A DNA stretch of 64,000 bases, taken from assembly GCF_014284195.1 (NCBI RefSeq), contig NZ_JACOGC010000001.1, positions 930,001-994,000 of the forward strand, read 5' to 3'. A model generated the notes under the pieces. That model worked only from the letters and a program-made list of their open reading frames with translations. It was not told the origin of the DNA and searched no databases. Each line of letters starts with the position of its first letter. Positions within the stretch are counted from its first letter, which is position 1. The position numbers were made by a program, and so were the translations under genes. Source of the stretch: Cognatundibacterium griseum (GTDB taxonomy: Bacteria > Pseudomonadota > Gammaproteobacteria > Burkholderiales > Burkholderiaceae_D). Below are positions 35,541 to 45,093 of this stretch, piece by piece.

Positions 35541-36605
35541 ATGCCTCTCGTATCCATGCGTCAATTGCTGGACCATGCCGCTGAAAATGGCTATGGTTTG
35601 CCGGCCTTCAACGTGAACAATCTCGAACAGGTGACGGCGATTATGCAGGCTGCTGACGAAGTCGGCGCGCCGGTCATCATGCAGGCATCTGCCGGTGCCC
35701 GCAAATACGCCGGTGAAGCTTTCCTGCGCCACCTGATCGAAGCCGCGGTCGAAGCGTATCCGCATATTCCGGTCGTCATGCATCAGGATCACGGCCAGTC
35801 GCCGGCAGTCTGCATGGCAGCGATCAAATCCGGCTTCACCTCGGTGATGATGGACGGCTCGCTGATGGAAGACGGCAAATCGGTTGCGAGTTATGAATAC
35901 AACGTTGAAGTGTCGCGCGAAGTGGTCAAATTCTCGCACTCCATCGGTGTGACGGTGGAGGCAGAACTCGGCGTGCTCGGTTCGCTTGAAACCATGATGG
36001 GCGATAAAGAAGATGGTCACGGCGCTGACGGAAAAATGACCCGCGAACAGTTGCTGACCGATGTGCAGCAGGCCGCGGATTTCGTCAAGCAAACCCAGTG
36101 CGACGCGCTGGCGATTGCGATCGGTACGTCCCACGGCGCCTACAAATTCTCGCGCAAGCCAACCGGCGATATTCTGGCGATTGATCGCATCAAGGAAATC
36201 CACGCACGCATTCCTAACACCCATCTGGTGATGCACGGTTCCTCATCCGTTCCGCAGGAATTGTTGGAAGAAATCCGTCAGTTCGGCGGCGATATGAAAG
36301 AAACCTACGGCGTGCCGGTGGAAGAAATCGTGATCGGCATCCAGAACGGTGTGCGCAAGATCAATATCGACACCGATATCCGTCTGGCGATGACGGGTGC
36401 GATCCGCCGCTACATGTTTGAAAATCCGGGCAAATTCGATCCGCGCGATTACCTGAAGCCGGCGCGCGAAGCAGCGAAACTGGTCTGTAAGGCACGCTAT
36501 CTGGCGTTCGGCTGCGAAGGCCAGGCTGCGAAAATCAAACCGATGGCACTGGAAAAAGTCGCCGAGCAGTACAAAAAAGGCGCACTGGCGCAAATCGTGA
36601 ACTAA
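35541..36605 (+). CDS. fba: Class II fructose-bisphosphate aldolase
   Basis: Zinc-dependent aldolase, 354 residues, of the long CbbA/Fba form common in betaproteobacteria. Metal ligands appear in [20 protein letters not shown] near residue 77 and in the C-terminal [13 protein letters not shown]; the catalytic EAELGVLGS segment is near 142. CTGGAG precedes the ATG. The gene has strongly biased codons. The product serves glycolysis and, since the locus also has pgk and pyk, gluconeogenesis as well. Confidence 0.96.
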   Translation: MPLVSMRQLLDHAAENGYGLPAFNVNNLEQVTAIMQAADEVGAPVIMQASAGARKYAGEAFLRHLIEAAVEAYPHIPVVMHQDHGQSPAVCMAAIKSGFTSVMMDGSLMEDGKSVASYEYNVEVSREVVKFSHSIGVTVEAELGVLGSLETMMGDKEDGHGADGKMTREQLLTDVQQAADFVKQTQCDALAIAIGTSHGAYKFSRKPTGDILAIDRIKEIHARIPNTHLVMHGSSSVPQELLEEIRQFGGDMKETYGVPVEEIVIGIQNGVRKINIDTDIRLAMTGAIRRYMFENPGKFDPRDYLKPAREAAKLVCKARYLAFGCEGQAAKIKPMALEKVAEQYKKGALAQIVN

Positions 36606-36620
36606 GCTGGTGTCAGCAAC

Positions 36621-36641
36621 AGGGCGCAGACAATGCGCCCT
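36621..36641 (+). terminator. Hairpin after fba, possible terminator
   Basis: AGGGCGCA, loop GACAA, TGCGCCCT: a perfect 8-bp GC-rich stem 15 bp after the fba stop. No T-tract follows, so it may be a processing or stability element instead. Confidence 0.45.
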
Positions 36642-36690
36642 GCGCATTTATGCTGTGCCGGACCGCTGTATCAAAAAGTATTGAAAAACC

Positions 36691-37587
36691 ATGACTACCC
36701 AAATTCATTCCACTCTTCATTCTCTGCCGCTGCTGGGCCGTGGCAAAGTCCGTGACAACTACGCGGTCGGCGACGATAAATTGCTTATCGTGACCAGTGA
36801 CCGTTTATCCGCGTTCGACGTCATCATGGGCGAGCCGATTCCCGAAAAAGGCCGTGTGCTGAACCAGATGGCCAATTTCTGGTTTGAGAAGCTCGGCCAT
36901 ATTGTACCGAATCATCTGACTGGTATTGCACCGGAAAGCGTCGTCGCCGCCGATGAGGTGGAGCAGGTGCGCGGCCGCTCGGTAGTGGCAAAGCGCTTAA
37001 AGCCGATCATGGTGGAAGCGGTGGTGCGGGGATATATCATCGGTTCCGGCTGGAAGGATTATCAGGAAACCGGCGCTGTCTGCGGCATTACTTTGCCGGC
37101 AGGTCTGCCGCAGGCGGCGAAACTGCCTGCGCCGATTTTCACGCCGGCAGCGAAGGCCGAAATGGGTGAACACGATGAAAACATCAGCTTTGCCGAAATG
37201 GAAAAACGCATCGGCGCTGAACTGGCTGCGCAAATCCGCGACATCAGCATCCGTCTGTACAGCGAGGCGTCCGAATATGCGGCGACCCGCGGCATCATCA
37301 TTGCCGATACCAAGTTCGAGTTCGGCCTGGATGAGCATGGCGTGCTGCATCTGATGGATGAAGTGCTGACGGCCGATTCCTCGCGTTTCTGGCCTGCGGA
37401 TTCCTATGCGACCGGCATTTCGCCACCGTCTTTCGACAAGCAATTTGTGCGTGACTATCTGGAAACCATCACCAGCTGGAACAAGACGGCACCTGCGCCG
37501 GTATTGCCAGCCGAAGTCGTGCAGAAAACCTCGGCCAAATACCAGGAAGCGCTGGAGCGTCTGACTGGTGAAAAACTGAAGGCATGA
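36691..37587 (+). CDS. purC: Phosphoribosylaminoimidazole-succinocarboxamide synthase
   Basis: SAICAR synthase of de novo purine synthesis, 298 residues, the long form of the family. Recognised by [20 protein letters not shown] near residue 12, [19 protein letters not shown], the [20 protein letters not shown] block near 110, and [15 protein letters not shown] near 203. It is followed directly by purE, so the two form an operon. Confidence 0.97.
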   Translation: MTTQIHSTLHSLPLLGRGKVRDNYAVGDDKLLIVTSDRLSAFDVIMGEPIPEKGRVLNQMANFWFEKLGHIVPNHLTGIAPESVVAADEVEQVRGRSVVAKRLKPIMVEAVVRGYIIGSGWKDYQETGAVCGITLPAGLPQAAKLPAPIFTPAAKAEMGEHDENISFAEMEKRIGAELAAQIRDISIRLYSEASEYAATRGIIIADTKFEFGLDEHGVLHLMDEVLTADSSRFWPADSYATGISPPSFDKQFVRDYLETITSWNKTAPAPVLPAEVVQKTSAKYQEALERLTGEKLKA

Positions 37588-37589
37588 TC

Positions 37590-38096
37590 ATGACTCAGCA
37601 AAATCAGATACTGGTCGGCGTGGTCATGGGTTCATCGTCCGACTGGGACGTGATGCAGAATGCGGTTGCGATTCTCAGGGAGTTCGGCATCGGCTTTGAA
37701 GCGCAGGTCGTGTCGGCGCATCGTATGCCCGATGAAATGTTCAGCTATGCGGAAACCGCCAGAGCGCGCGGCATCCGCGCCATCATCGCCGGTGCTGGCG
37801 GTGCGGCGCATCTGCCCGGCATGATTGCAGCAAAAACGATCGTGCCGGTTTTCGGTGTGCCGGTACCGTCCCGCTATCTGCGCGGCGAAGACTCTTTGCT
37901 GTCGATTGTGCAGATGCCGAAAGGCATTCCAGTGGCGACATTTGCGATCGGTGAGGCTGGTGCTGCGAATGCGGCGCTGGCTGCCGTGGCGATGCTGGCG
38001 ACGACCGATGAAGCGCTGGCTCAGAAATTGATCGAATTCCGTGTGCGTCAGACTCAGGCGGCACGCGACATGGTTTTGCCGGTAACAGCAGCCTAA
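37590..38096 (+). CDS. purE: N5-carboxyaminoimidazole ribonucleotide mutase
   Basis: 168-residue mutase that moves the carboxyl group on the purine intermediate made by PurK. Conserved blocks: [17 protein letters not shown] at the start, [14 protein letters not shown] near 45, and [19 protein letters not shown] near 70. ATG 37590 is preferred because GAAGG lies seven bases before it; the ATG at 37584, overlapping the purC stop, is too close to that site. Confidence 0.96.
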   Translation: MTQQNQILVGVVMGSSSDWDVMQNAVAILREFGIGFEAQVVSAHRMPDEMFSYAETARARGIRAIIAGAGGAAHLPGMIAAKTIVPVFGVPVPSRYLRGEDSLLSIVQMPKGIPVATFAIGEAGAANAALAAVAMLATTDEALAQKLIEFRVRQTQAARDMVLPVTAA

Positions 38097-38429
38097 TGCT
38101 GAAATCCGCCGGCGGCCGGGGGTGTTGCGCATGCTCAGCTTGAGATGGCATCAGCCGCACTGCGAACGATGCCGTCGTGCGATGGTTGCCGGAGCAGTGC
38201 ACCGGTCATTGTCTGTATGTAAAACGCTTGTCCGCTGGCTGCTTCAATACATACTCCCGGGAGTATGTATTGAGAGCCTTGATTTACCTGGGGAATAGGG
38301 TATTTTCCTTCGATATGAGGGGGAGTATCTGTATTTTCTCTTATCTGCTTATTCTTGCAATCTTCCTGCGATATGCCGGTCTGCGATAGACAGGCCACGC
38401 CGGACGTTATTTCAATTTGGTTTGACATC
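38097..38429. other. 333-bp intergenic region between purE and purK
   Basis: Unusually long gap inside what is otherwise a continuous purine set. It contains a 30-bp perfect palindrome at 38244-38273, a partial copy of its right half (GGGAGTAT then CTGTATT) at about 38321-38335, and AT-rich sequence from 38335 on. No gene is convincing; short open frames on both strands cross the palindrome but lack ribosome-binding sites. Confidence 0.6.
38244..38273. promoter_or_regulatory. 30-bp perfect palindrome upstream of purK
   Basis: TCAATACATACTCCC followed at once by its exact reverse complement, with no spacer. The centre is CCCGGG. It is much longer than chance would give, has no T-tract, and lies 156 bp before purK. 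A dimeric regulator site is the likeliest use; an RNA hairpin is possible though loopless. Confidence 0.6.
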
Positions 38430-39647
38430 ATGAATATCGACAAACAAACACATCCGCGTCAGCCTTTACAGCCAAACACGCCGCAGAGCTGCCTCGGCAT
38501 CATGGGCGGCGGCCAGCTTGGGCGCATGTTTGCCCATGCCGCCCAGTCTCTGGGATACCGGGTCGCCGTGCTGGAACCGGAGGCGGGTTGTCCGGCAGCG
38601 CAAGTGGCCGAGCATCATGTTTGTGCGGGCTATGAAGATCCGGATGGGCTGGCAGCGTTGTCGGCACTGAGCCGGTATGTCACGACAGAGTTTGAAAATG
38701 TTCCCGCCGACAGCCTGAAAGCGCTGTCAGCGCGGGGTTTTGTTGCTCCGGCAGGCGACTGCGTATCGATCGCCCAAGACCGGCTGGTGGAAAAGCATTT
38801 CTTCACCCGTTGCGGCGCCCATACCGGCGTGTATCCTGCGCCGCACTGGGGGATTGCCGATCAGAAGGATGTGGCGGGCGCCAGCGAGACATTATTTCCC
38901 GGAATCCTGAAGACAGTACGCATGGGGTATGACGGTAAAGGCCAGGTGCGCGTGCGTGACCGCGAGGAGCTGGCTGCTGCCTTTGCTGCGATGCGCGGGC
39001 AGGTCTGCGTGCTGGAAAAAATGTTGCCGCTGGCTTATGAAGTATCCGTTCTGACTGCCCGTGGTGTCGATGGGGCTGCCGTGGTGTACCCGATTGCGGA
39101 AAACGTGCACCGCGACGGCATTCTGTTCACAACGCTGGTGCCCAGTCCGCATGTTTCGCCGGACGTCGCAGAAAAAGCGCAGAAGGCCGCGCTCGATATC
39201 ATTAGCGAATTAGGTTACGTCGGTGTGTTGTGCATTGAATTTTTTGTACTGCAAGACGGCAGCCTGGTCGTCAACGAAATGGCGCCGCGTCCGCATAACA
39301 GCGGCCATTACACCATTGACGCCTGCGTTACCAGCCAGTTTGAGCAACAGGTCAGGACACTGGCGCAACTGCCGCTGGGTGATGTGCGCCAGCATTCACC
39401 GGCAGCGATGCTCAATCTGCTGGGGGACGTCTGGTTCGAGCCGGGCAGCGAAATCGCACGCGAACCTGCGTGGGACAAGGTGTTGGCCTTGCCGGGTGCG
39501 AATCTGCACCTGTACGGCAAAGCAGAAGCACGGCGCGCACGCAAAATGGGGCATATCACATTTGTCGCCGCGACGCTCGCCGAAGCGCAGCTTGCACTGG
39601 CACAGGCATGCGACATCCTGGGCATTGATGCGCCGGAGTGGGCATGA
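38430..39647 (+). CDS. purK: N5-carboxyaminoimidazole ribonucleotide synthase
   Basis: ATP-grasp enzyme, 405 residues, making the PurE substrate from AIR, bicarbonate and ATP. Family signs: CLGIMGGGQLGRMFAHAAQS near residue 18, TTEFENVPADSL near 88, FPGILKTVRMGYDGKGQVRV near 155 and VNEMAPRPHNSGHYTIDAC near 283. ATG 38430 gives the normal length; the frame is open further upstream without a good start. Its stop overlaps the next gene in ATGA form. Confidence 0.95.
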   Translation: MNIDKQTHPRQPLQPNTPQSCLGIMGGGQLGRMFAHAAQSLGYRVAVLEPEAGCPAAQVAEHHVCAGYEDPDGLAALSALSRYVTTEFENVPADSLKALSARGFVAPAGDCVSIAQDRLVEKHFFTRCGAHTGVYPAPHWGIADQKDVAGASETLFPGILKTVRMGYDGKGQVRVRDREELAAAFAAMRGQVCVLEKMLPLAYEVSVLTARGVDGAAVVYPIAENVHRDGILFTTLVPSPHVSPDVAEKAQKAALDIISELGYVGVLCIEFFVLQDGSLVVNEMAPRPHNSGHYTIDACVTSQFEQQVRTLAQLPLGDVRQHSPAAMLNLLGDVWFEPGSEIAREPAWDKVLALPGANLHLYGKAEARRARKMGHITFVAATLAEAQLALAQACDILGIDAPEWA

Positions 39648-40684
39648 GGGCGCAGGCCTGCACCCCTTGCGCTGTGGCGGAGGCAGCTGAAGCGCTGGAA
39701 GCCGGCCGGCTGGTGGCATTTCCCACGGAAACCGTTTACGGACTGGGAGCCGATGCCGAAAACCCGGTTGCCGTGGCAAAAATTTATGCGGCCAAGGGCC
39801 GTCCGCAAAACCATCCGGTGATTGTGCATGTGGCACCAGAAGCGGACATCCGGCACTGGGTCAGCGCAGTGCCGTCTGAAGCGGAGCGCCTGATCGCTGC
39901 ATTTTGGCCAGGGCCGCTGACGCTGATCCTGAAACGCGCTGCGCATATCCCTGATACGGTGTCCGGCGGCCAGGACACCATCGGTATCCGTTGCCCGTCG
40001 CATCCGGTGGCGCAGGATTTGCTGCGGGCTTTTAAAGGCGGCAAGGGCGGCGTTGCCGCACCGTCAGCCAATAAATTCGGCCATGTGAGCCCGACCATGG
40101 CGGAGCATGTGCTGGAAGAGTTTGAGCAGGAAACCCGTCCCGGCGGGCTGATTGCCGCCGTACTGGACGGTGGACAGAGCGAGGTCGGTATCGAATCCAC
40201 GATTCTCGACCTCAGCCGGCTGACGACGCATGGCCCGGTTTTGCTGCGTCCCGGCCATATCAGCGCTACCCAGATCGAAGCCGTGCTGGGTGTGCTGCCC
40301 GCCAGTCCGGATGCCGCTGCACCGCGTGCCTCCGGCACACTGGACGCCCATTATGCACCCAGCACTCCCGTGGTTCAGGTGTCTTCCGAAGCACTGGATC
40401 AGGTGGTGATCCGCTTGCAACAAAAAGGCAAAAAACTGGCGCTGATGAGTTATCAGGCGCATCCTGCGATTCATGCCAGCGCCTGGCGTCACTTGCCGGC
40501 AGAACCTGCCGGATACGCCCACGACCTGTATGCCGGTTTGCGCGAACTGGATCATGCCCATGCCGATGTGATACTGGTCGAAGCATTGCCGCAGGAAAAA
40601 GACTGGCAGGGTGTGAATGACCGCCTGCGCCGCGCTGCATTTGATTCGCAGGGCGTGTTAGCGCAATTGCTGGCTGGCGACTGA
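39644..40684 (+). CDS. L-threonylcarbamoyladenylate synthase (Sua5-type, two domains)
   Basis: Makes threonylcarbamoyl-AMP for the t6A37 modification of ANN-decoding tRNAs; 346 residues. The YrdC domain fills residues 1-210: RLVAFPTETVYGLGADAENP, KIYAAKGRPQNHPVIVHV, TIGIRCPSHPVAQDLL and GVAAPSANKFGHVSPTMAEH. The extra C-terminal Sua5 domain begins after the linker ASGTLDAHYAPSTPV near residue 228. So this is the Sua5 form, not the short TsaC. ATG 39644 overlaps purK, hence probable co-transcription with it. Confidence 0.93.
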   Translation: MRAQACTPCAVAEAAEALEAGRLVAFPTETVYGLGADAENPVAVAKIYAAKGRPQNHPVIVHVAPEADIRHWVSAVPSEAERLIAAFWPGPLTLILKRAAHIPDTVSGGQDTIGIRCPSHPVAQDLLRAFKGGKGGVAAPSANKFGHVSPTMAEHVLEEFEQETRPGGLIAAVLDGGQSEVGIESTILDLSRLTTHGPVLLRPGHISATQIEAVLGVLPASPDAAAPRASGTLDAHYAPSTPVVQVSSEALDQVVIRLQQKGKKLALMSYQAHPAIHASAWRHLPAEPAGYAHDLYAGLRELDHAHADVILVEALPQEKDWQGVNDRLRRAAFDSQGVLAQLLAGD

Positions 40685-40724
40685 AAAAGTCCTGGTGCGG
40701 TGATATCCGCAGATTGTGAATCTG

Positions 40725-40982
40725 TTACTTATAAATCAGCTTCATGCCGAGTATGAACAGCGCCAGTAACATGGTGATGATGTTGGCAATGATGACGGGC
40801 CAGGCTTGCAGCAGGATGCCGTAAGTGAGCCACATGAAAATACCGGTGACCATCAGCACATACATACCGAGCGAAACGCCTTCGGCACGCTTGCGACGCC
40901 AGGTCATCCAGGCCTGGGGAATGAAGGCGCCGGTCGTCAGGCAGGCGGCAATGTAGCCGATCAGGTCGGTGGTCTGCAGCAT
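40725..40982 (-). CDS. SemiSWEET-type sugar transporter
   Basis: An 85-residue membrane protein with three helices, one half of the SWEET fold; two copies would form the pore. The PQ motif lies in TTGAFIPQAWMTWRRKRAEG near residue 22 and the last helix is IIANIITMLLALFILGMKLI. Substrate likely a mono- or disaccharide but not predictable. It follows the flavin reductase gene by 12 bp on the minus strand. Confidence 0.88.
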   Translation of the reverse strand: MLQTTDLIGYIAACLTTGAFIPQAWMTWRRKRAEGVSLGMYVLMVTGIFMWLTYGILLQAWPVIIANIITMLLALFILGMKLIYK

Positions 40983-40994
40983 GGTGAGAGAAAT

Positions 40995-41516
40995 CTATTT
41001 GGTCAGGGAATGAAGGAAGCGACCCGAATGATACACCAGCGGCGCTTGCGGGTTGACTTCGCAGTGCTCCACCTCACCGACGAAGATGACATGATCGCCT
41101 TCCGGATAACGGCTGCGGTTATGGCATTCAAACCAGGCAGCGGCACCGCTGATGACCGGCAGACCGGTACGTGACAAGGTGTAGTCCACGCCTTCAAACC
41201 GGTCAGTGCGGCGGCTGGCAAACTGCTCCGCCAGCCAGGCCTGATCGGCGGCCAGTACATTCACCACATAATGCGAGTTACCGCTGAAAACGGGCAGACT
41301 GTTGGCTGCATTGCCGAGGCTCCACAGGATCAGCGGCGGCTCCAGCGAAACGGAGTTAAACGAACTGGCAGTCAGCCCGAGAAACTGACCATTGGCAAGT
41401 CTGGTGGTGATGACCGTCACGCCGGTCGCAAACTGCGACAGCGCCTGGCGGAACTCGGATTGATCAAATTCGCGTGTTTCTGCACGCGGGGAAAGGGTGT
41501 GCATCGGGGAATCCAT
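40995..41516 (-). CDS. Flavin reductase family protein (FMN-binding split barrel)
   Basis: A 173-residue NAD(P)H:flavin oxidoreductase-type protein. It opens FRQALSQFATGVTVITTRLA and continues with LGLTASSFNSVSLEPPLILW, the flavin-binding motif of HpaC/ActVB-like reductases; the closing strand has GDHVIFVGEVEHCEV. Such enzymes feed reduced flavin to monooxygenases or halogenases. There is no oxygenase beside it. A flavin-dependent halogenase gene lies 11 kb downstream, and pairing with it is speculation. ATG 41516 or ATG 41504 could start it. Confidence 0.88.
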   Translation of the reverse strand: MDSPMHTLSPRAETREFDQSEFRQALSQFATGVTVITTRLANGQFLGLTASSFNSVSLEPPLILWSLGNAANSLPVFSGNSHYVVNVLAADQAWLAEQFASRRTDRFEGVDYTLSRTGLPVISGAAAWFECHNRSRYPEGDHVIFVGEVEHCEVNPQAPLVYHSGRFLHSLTK

Positions 41517-41684
41517 GATTTTGTGCCAGCATTATCCCAGATTTTCCGGTTTCAGTTCATCACGCCCGGTCAGACATGATGCAGATGACGGTCTGTGTTA
41601 AACTTGCGCCCTTGGCGGGAAATATTTTGATAGTTTAAGTAATTGATTTATCTGGATTTTTTTATTTCATGGATGAGGTCTGAG

Positions 41685-42074
41685 ATGCGCCTGACACGAC
41701 TGGTTTGCCAACGCCTGATGGGATTGCTGGTCATGCTGGCCCTGACGTATCCCGTTCTGGCGCAGGTCGCCCCGGAACTGCGTCAGTTTCCGCCGAATAC
41801 CTTGCGCGGCGTGCTGGATATGTCTGCGTATCCGGATGTCAAAATGGACGGCAAGCCGCGTTACCTTGCTCCATCCAGCAGGATCTACGGCACCGACAAT
41901 CTGATTGTGCTGCCCAGCACATTGAACGACAGCCAGATTCAGGTCAATTACACAGAAAACCCGTTCGGGGATGTAGAAAAAATCTGGATACTCACCCAGA
42001 CCGAAATCGGGCAGACGCTGCCTGTGCCGGAAGTGTGGAAACCGATTCCGTTCAAGAATCCTGAAATTAAGTAA
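41685..42074 (+). CDS. Small periplasmic protein of unknown function
   Basis: A 129-residue protein, not assigned to a family. From ATG 41685 it has a signal peptide (MRLTRLVCQRLMGLLVMLAL, cut near YPVLAQ), then a beta-rich mature part with LAPSSRIYGTDNLIVLPSTL and GDVEKIWILTQTEI. In-frame ATGs at 41643 and 41673 would lengthen the signal region. It precedes miaB by 76 bp on the same strand, a position where I believe related bacteria carry a similar gene. Confidence 0.75.
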   Translation: MRLTRLVCQRLMGLLVMLALTYPVLAQVAPELRQFPPNTLRGVLDMSAYPDVKMDGKPRYLAPSSRIYGTDNLIVLPSTLNDSQIQVNYTENPFGDVEKIWILTQTEIGQTLPVPEVWKPIPFKNPEIK

Positions 42075-42150
42075 TGTATGAAGGGCATGCCGGAGCCTGA
42101 TAGCCCGGCATCCTGCCATAGCGAATAGCGAACTGCCAGACAGAAAAAAG

Positions 42151-43491
42151 ATGCAAAAAAAAGTATTTATCAAAACCTTCGGATGCCAGATGAATGAGTA
42201 CGATTCCGACAAAATGGCGGACGTGCTCAATGTTGCCGAAGGACTCATCAAAACGGACAAGCCCGAAGATGCCGACGTGATTCTGCTCAATACCTGCAGC
42301 GTGCGCGAAAAGGCGTCGGAGAAAGTGTTTTCCGATCTTGGCCGCCTGCGTGAACTGAAACGCCATAAGCCGGATCTGCTGATCGGCGTCGGCGGCTGCG
42401 TCGCGTCCCAGGAAGGGGAGGCGATCATCAAGCGCGCACCTTATGTGGATGTGGTGTTCGGGCCGCAGACTTTGCACCGCTTGCCGCAACTGATCGATGC
42501 GCGGCGCAGCTCTGGCCGTTCACAGGTCGATATCAGTTTTCCGGAAATTGAAAAATTTGATCATCTGCCGCCCGCAAAAATCGAAGGTGCGACAGCCTAT
42601 GTGTCGATCATGGAAGGCTGCAGCAAATATTGCAGTTACTGCGTGGTCCCTTATACCCGTGGCGAGGAAGTGTCGCGGCGTTTTGAGGACGTGCTGGCCG
42701 AGGTCGCAGGGCTGGCTGAGCAGGGCGTGAAAGAAATCACTTTGCTGGGACAAAACGTGAATGCCTACCGCGGCGAGATGGAAGATGGTGAGATTGCCGA
42801 CTTCGCTTTGCTGATTGAGTACATTGCAGAATTCCCGCAGATTGAACGCATCCGTTTCGTGACCAGTCACCCCAAGGAATTCACCCAGCGCCTGATCGAC
42901 TGCTACGCCAAAGTACCGAAACTGGTGAACCACCTGTATCTGCCGGCGCAGCATGGTTCAGACCGGATTTTGTCTGCCATGAAGCGCGGCTATACAGCGC
43001 TGGAATACAAGTCGGTACTGCGGCGGTTAAAACAGGTCCGCCCGGATATCGCTGTATCGTCTGACTTCATTGTCGGTTTTCCCGGCGAGACCGATGAAGA
43101 TTTCAATGCGCTGATGAAGCTGATCGACGATGTCGGTTTCGATAACAGTTTCAGCTTTATTTTCAGCCCGCGTCCCGGCACGCCAGCCGCGAATCTGGCG
43201 GATGATACGCCGCAGGAGCTGAAATTGCGCCGCCTCCAGCATTTGCAGGCGGTGATCGATGCCAACACCAAAAAATACAGCAATGCCATGATCGGTACGG
43301 TACAGCGTATTCTGGTGGATGGTCCATCCGTAAAAAATCCTTCCGAATTGCAGGGACGGACAGAGAATAACCGGGTGGTGAATTTTGCCGGACCAAAAGA
43401 GCTGATCGGGGCGCTGGTGGATACCCGTATCACCGAATCCTACAATTACTCCTTACGCGGCGAACTGATCGCAGAAACAGTGGCCGCATAA
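42151..43491 (+). CDS. miaB: tRNA-2-methylthio-N6-dimethylallyladenosine synthase MiaB
   Basis: Radical-SAM methylthiotransferase acting on A37 of tRNAs that read UNN codons; 446 residues. Domains in order: UPF0004 with three cluster Cys ([38 protein letters not shown]), radical SAM with [17 protein letters not shown] near residue 157, and a C-terminal TRAM domain ending near [12 protein letters not shown]. Length normal. First gene of a tight set; its stop TAA shares an A with the phoH ATG. Confidence 0.97.
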   Translation: MQKKVFIKTFGCQMNEYDSDKMADVLNVAEGLIKTDKPEDADVILLNTCSVREKASEKVFSDLGRLRELKRHKPDLLIGVGGCVASQEGEAIIKRAPYVDVVFGPQTLHRLPQLIDARRSSGRSQVDISFPEIEKFDHLPPAKIEGATAYVSIMEGCSKYCSYCVVPYTRGEEVSRRFEDVLAEVAGLAEQGVKEITLLGQNVNAYRGEMEDGEIADFALLIEYIAEFPQIERIRFVTSHPKEFTQRLIDCYAKVPKLVNHLYLPAQHGSDRILSAMKRGYTALEYKSVLRRLKQVRPDIAVSSDFIVGFPGETDEDFNALMKLIDDVGFDNSFSFIFSPRPGTPAANLADDTPQELKLRRLQHLQAVIDANTKKYSNAMIGTVQRILVDGPSVKNPSELQGRTENNRVVNFAGPKELIGALVDTRITESYNYSLRGELIAETVAA

Positions 43492-44591
43492 TGGCAAAAA
43501 CACCTGTGCCCGTCTCACATTTTGTACCACAGCCGCTGGACAACACCCGCCTGGCGCATTTGTGCGGCCCGCTGGATGAGAATCTGCGCCAGATTTCCTC
43601 CGCACTGGATGTGACGATTTTCCGGCGCGGAGAGAAATTCATCATCAGCGGCCATAACGCAGAGCGCGCACTGGAATTGCTGGAGCATTTTTACGCCCTG
43701 GCCAAAAAAGTGATTTCGATTGATGAGGTGCAGCTGGCGCTGGTGGAGCAGCGAGCCAACCAGAGCCTGACAACGCCGGCAATGTTGCCTGTTGCGGCCA
43801 ATGAAGCCGCCGCCATACCGGATGCCGACACAGGTGTGCTGGAAGAGGTGGAAAGCCCGGTACTGAAAACACGGCGCCACGATTTGCGCGGCCGTACTCC
43901 GCATCAGAATCAGTATCTGCAGGCGATTGTCGGGCACGACATTACATTCGGTATTGGCCCGGCCGGTACCGGAAAAACTTACCTCGCGGTCGCCTGTGCG
44001 GTGGATGCGCTGGAGCGCGATGCCGTCAAGCGCATTATCCTGACCCGCCCCGCTGTTGAAGCGGGCGAGCGGCTGGGTTTTTTGCCGGGTGATCTGGCGC
44101 AGAAAGTCGATCCTTATCTGCGTCCTTTATATGATGCGCTGTACGATCTGCTGGGATTTGACCGTACCCAGAAAATGTTTGAAAAGCAGGTGATTGAAAT
44201 TGCCCCGCTGGCTTACATGCGTGGCCGTACGTTGAATCATGCTTTCATTATTCTGGATGAGGCGCAGAATACCACGCCGGAACAGATGAAAATGTTTTTG
44301 ACCCGTATCGGTTTCGGTAGTAAAGCGGTGGTAACGGGTGATGTCACGCAGGTCGATCTGCAGCGCGGACAAAAGAGCGGGCTGATCGATGCCTGCCAGG
44401 TGCTCAGGGATATCCGGGGCATTGCCTTTACCCAGTTCACCAGTGCCGACGTGGTGCGTCACCCGCTGGTCGGCCGGATTGTGGATGCCTACGAAGCCGC
44501 TAACGCCAATGCCAGTGCGCACCATGCCGCCATTGGCCTGCTTAAAAATACCCATCCTCTCAGTTCAGCACATCATGGCAGAAAAAAATAA
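43491..44591 (+). CDS. ybeZ: PhoH-like ATPase (YbeZ)
   Basis: A 366-residue PhoH-family protein, RNA-helicase-like ATPase associated with YbeY in ribosome quality control. Walker A is [15 protein letters not shown] near residue 157 and Walker B is [15 protein letters not shown] near 253, followed by [20 protein letters not shown]. The N-terminal 110 residues resemble a KH-like domain. The start overlaps the miaB stop by one base and the end overlaps ybeY by 17 bp. Confidence 0.94.
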   Translation: MAKTPVPVSHFVPQPLDNTRLAHLCGPLDENLRQISSALDVTIFRRGEKFIISGHNAERALELLEHFYALAKKVISIDEVQLALVEQRANQSLTTPAMLPVAANEAAAIPDADTGVLEEVESPVLKTRRHDLRGRTPHQNQYLQAIVGHDITFGIGPAGTGKTYLAVACAVDALERDAVKRIILTRPAVEAGERLGFLPGDLAQKVDPYLRPLYDALYDLLGFDRTQKMFEKQVIEIAPLAYMRGRTLNHAFIILDEAQNTTPEQMKMFLTRIGFGSKAVVTGDVTQVDLQRGQKSGLIDACQVLRDIRGIAFTQFTSADVVRHPLVGRIVDAYEAANANASAHHAAIGLLKNTHPLSSAHHGRKK

Positions 44592-45051
44592 TTCCAGACC
44601 AAAACTGAATTTGTCGGTCCAATATGCCGATACCCGCCTGCAGGAGCTGCTGCCGCGTCCCTTGCTGCGCAAAACGGTGCAGGCTGCATTGTTTTTTCCT
44701 GCCGAACTGACACTGCGTTTTGTGAACGCGGAAGAAGGCCGGGATCTGAATCGTGACTACCGCGGCAAAGATTATGCAACCAATGTGCTGACATTTGCCT
44801 ATACCGAAGACGTTGATGCGGAAGTGACGGAGGCGGATATTATTTTGTGTACCGATGTATTGCAGAAAGAGGCGGCAGAGCAGAATAAGACGGTGCTCGA
44901 GCATGCGCAGCACCTGATCGTGCATGGCGTGCTGCATGCGCAGGGATATGATCACGAAAACGATGAGGAAGCAGAGGAAATGGAGGCACTGGAGATTGAA
45001 ATCCTCGCAGGGCTGGGACTTTCCAATCCTTATCAGGATACTGCCGAATAA
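44575..45051 (+). CDS. ybeY: Endoribonuclease YbeY
   Basis: Metal-dependent RNase of 16S rRNA maturation, 158 residues. The zinc motif H-x3-H-x5-H is [11 protein letters not shown] at about residues 117-127, and [16 protein letters not shown] near 60 is the conserved strand-helix. ATG 44575 lies within the end of ybeZ; an in-frame longer frame has no proper start. The acidic tail [19 protein letters not shown] is typical. Confidence 0.95.
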   Translation: MAEKNNSRPKLNLSVQYADTRLQELLPRPLLRKTVQAALFFPAELTLRFVNAEEGRDLNRDYRGKDYATNVLTFAYTEDVDAEVTEADIILCTDVLQKEAAEQNKTVLEHAQHLIVHGVLHAQGYDHENDEEAEEMEALEIEILAGLGLSNPYQDTAE

Positions 45052-45093
45052 GCTGCTGCGACCAGTCACCATGGCTACCGGATCAGACCAGCG

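Noticed and set aside
38135-38443. 102-codon minus-strand open frame in the purE-purK gap
   Set aside because: Crosses the 30-bp palindrome and overlaps the purK start, has no ribosome-binding site and no recognisable motif; conservation data would be needed to revive it.
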